A stretch of DNA of 64,000 nt. It comes from VAXT01 sp963774625. GTDB lineage: Bacteria; Actinomycetota; Thermoleophilia; Gaiellales; Gaiellaceae. This document shows positions 63,574-64,000 of the stretch, one piece after another. Numbering within the stretch: position 1 is the first letter of the stretch; the number at the start of each line of letters is the position of its first letter. A model generated the notes under the pieces. It was not told where the DNA came from. It searched no databases and worked only from the letters and a program-made list of their open reading frames with translations. Both the position numbers and the translations under genes were made by a program. Location of the stretch: the NCBI GenBank assembly GCA_963774625.1, contig CAVZFQ010000018.1:62001-126000 (forward strand), in the 5' to 3' direction.

Positions 63574-64000
63574 CGAACACTCGAACACTGGAGGTAACGA
63601 CGCCGTCGGAGCGGGAGATCGCCATGACGCGCGTCTTCGATGCGCCGGCGACCATGATCTTCGACGCCTGGACGAAGCCCGAGCTGCTCAAGCGCTGGCT
63701 GGGAGTCCGGAACGGGTGGGAGATGGCGGTCTGCGAGGTCGACCTGAAGGTCGGCGGCGCCTATCGCTGGGTGTGGCGTGGCCCTGACGGGAACGAGATG
63801 GGGATGGGCGGCGTCTATCGGGAGATCGTGCGGCCCGAGCGCCTGGTCGCCACCGAGAAGTTCGACGAAGCCTGGTACCCCGGCGAGGCGATCGACACGA
63901 TCACCATGGTCGAGGAGGACGGGAAGACGACGCTCACGACCACGGTGCTCTTCGAATCGCAGGAGGCTCGCGACGTTGCCCTCCAGTCCGACATGGAGCG
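63570..64000 (+). CDS. SRPBCC/AHSA1-type protein, cut by the window end
   Basis: The visible 143 residues start MTNTRTLEVTTPSEREIAMT and RVFDAPATMIFDAWTKPELLKRWLG, then YRWVWRGPDGNEMGMGGVYREIVRPERLVATEKF, typical of the AHSA1 (activator of Hsp90 ATPase homology 1) branch of the START-like SRPBCC fold, which binds hydrophobic ligands in a cavity. It is coupled to the ArsR regulator (ATGA overlap). ArsR-AHSA1 pairs are common in actinobacteria and proteobacteria. The C-terminus lies outside the window. Confidence 0.85.
   Translation, partial: MTNTRTLEVTTPSEREIAMTRVFDAPATMIFDAWTKPELLKRWLGVRNGWEMAVCEVDLKVGGAYRWVWRGPDGNEMGMGGVYREIVRPERLVATEKFDEAWYPGEAIDTITMVEEDGKTTLTTTVLFESQEARDVALQSDME

Overview
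The window is high-GC DNA with dense, short-spaced genes, many GTG/TTG starts, few strong Shine-Dalgarno sites and many start codons sitting directly behind a -10 hexamer. With an actinobacterial-type housekeeping set (prfA-prmC-tsaC-glyA-upp-wecA-atp; secA, prfB-ftsEX-rnr-smpB-ssrA; an MprAB-like two-component system beside an HtrA protease) this suggests a deep-branching actinobacterium, perhaps of the Thermoleophilia. That placement is inference; no marker was searched.

Layout. 1-2720: a badly broken DUF2339-type membrane protein gene on the minus strand, then a small PASTA protein. 3094-8736: prfA, prmC, tsaC, glyA, upp and a WecA-type transferase. 8736-8900: a long imperfect palindrome. 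8975-14200: ATP synthase genes atpZ/atpI/B/E/F/H/A/G, with atpA carrying one inserted base. 14211-14933: a REP-associated tyrosine transposase flanked by palindromic 11-mers. 15007-21054: a peptide ABC transporter (C, binding protein, frameshifted B, D, F). 21054-21910: a small membrane protein and a zinc-finger anti-sigma-like protein. 22147-24053: atpD and atpC, so the atp operon is split by about 8 kb. 24054-26502: a structured leader and a pair of core-MetE-like genes, the first lacking the zinc site. 26577-33322: cell-envelope sugar genes (LCP protein, UDP-sugar dehydrogenase, two nucleotidyltransferases, a cupin), a MerR-like regulator and ahcY.

33326-37360 looks like an envelope-stress module: a secreted helical protein, histidine kinase, response regulator and HtrA protease. 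Phased 11-bp repeats (TCTTAG-N5) precede the secreted protein, htrA and the regulator gene. 37425-43841: comF, an ANT(6)-like enzyme, hpf, secA and a lipoprotein. 43865-49302: prfB with a programmed +1 frameshift, ftsE, ftsX, rnr, smpB and tmRNA. With prfA and prmC the window therefore holds most of the termination and ribosome-rescue machinery.

49319-64000 is accessory: an MFS-cNMP protein divergent from a cyclase/ATPase/TPR regulator, a TOPRIM protein, peptidase E, an alpha/beta hydrolase, a VCBS-polyproline-PASTA secreted protein, a YciI-like protein, a frameshifted LanC-like protein, several hypotheticals, a methyltransferase, an AraC-VOC pair and an ArsR-SRPBCC pair cut by the window end. 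Single-base frameshifts recur (atpA, dppB four times, the LanC-like gene, arsR, and many in the first 2.7 kb). Because essential genes are hit, sequence error is a serious possibility.
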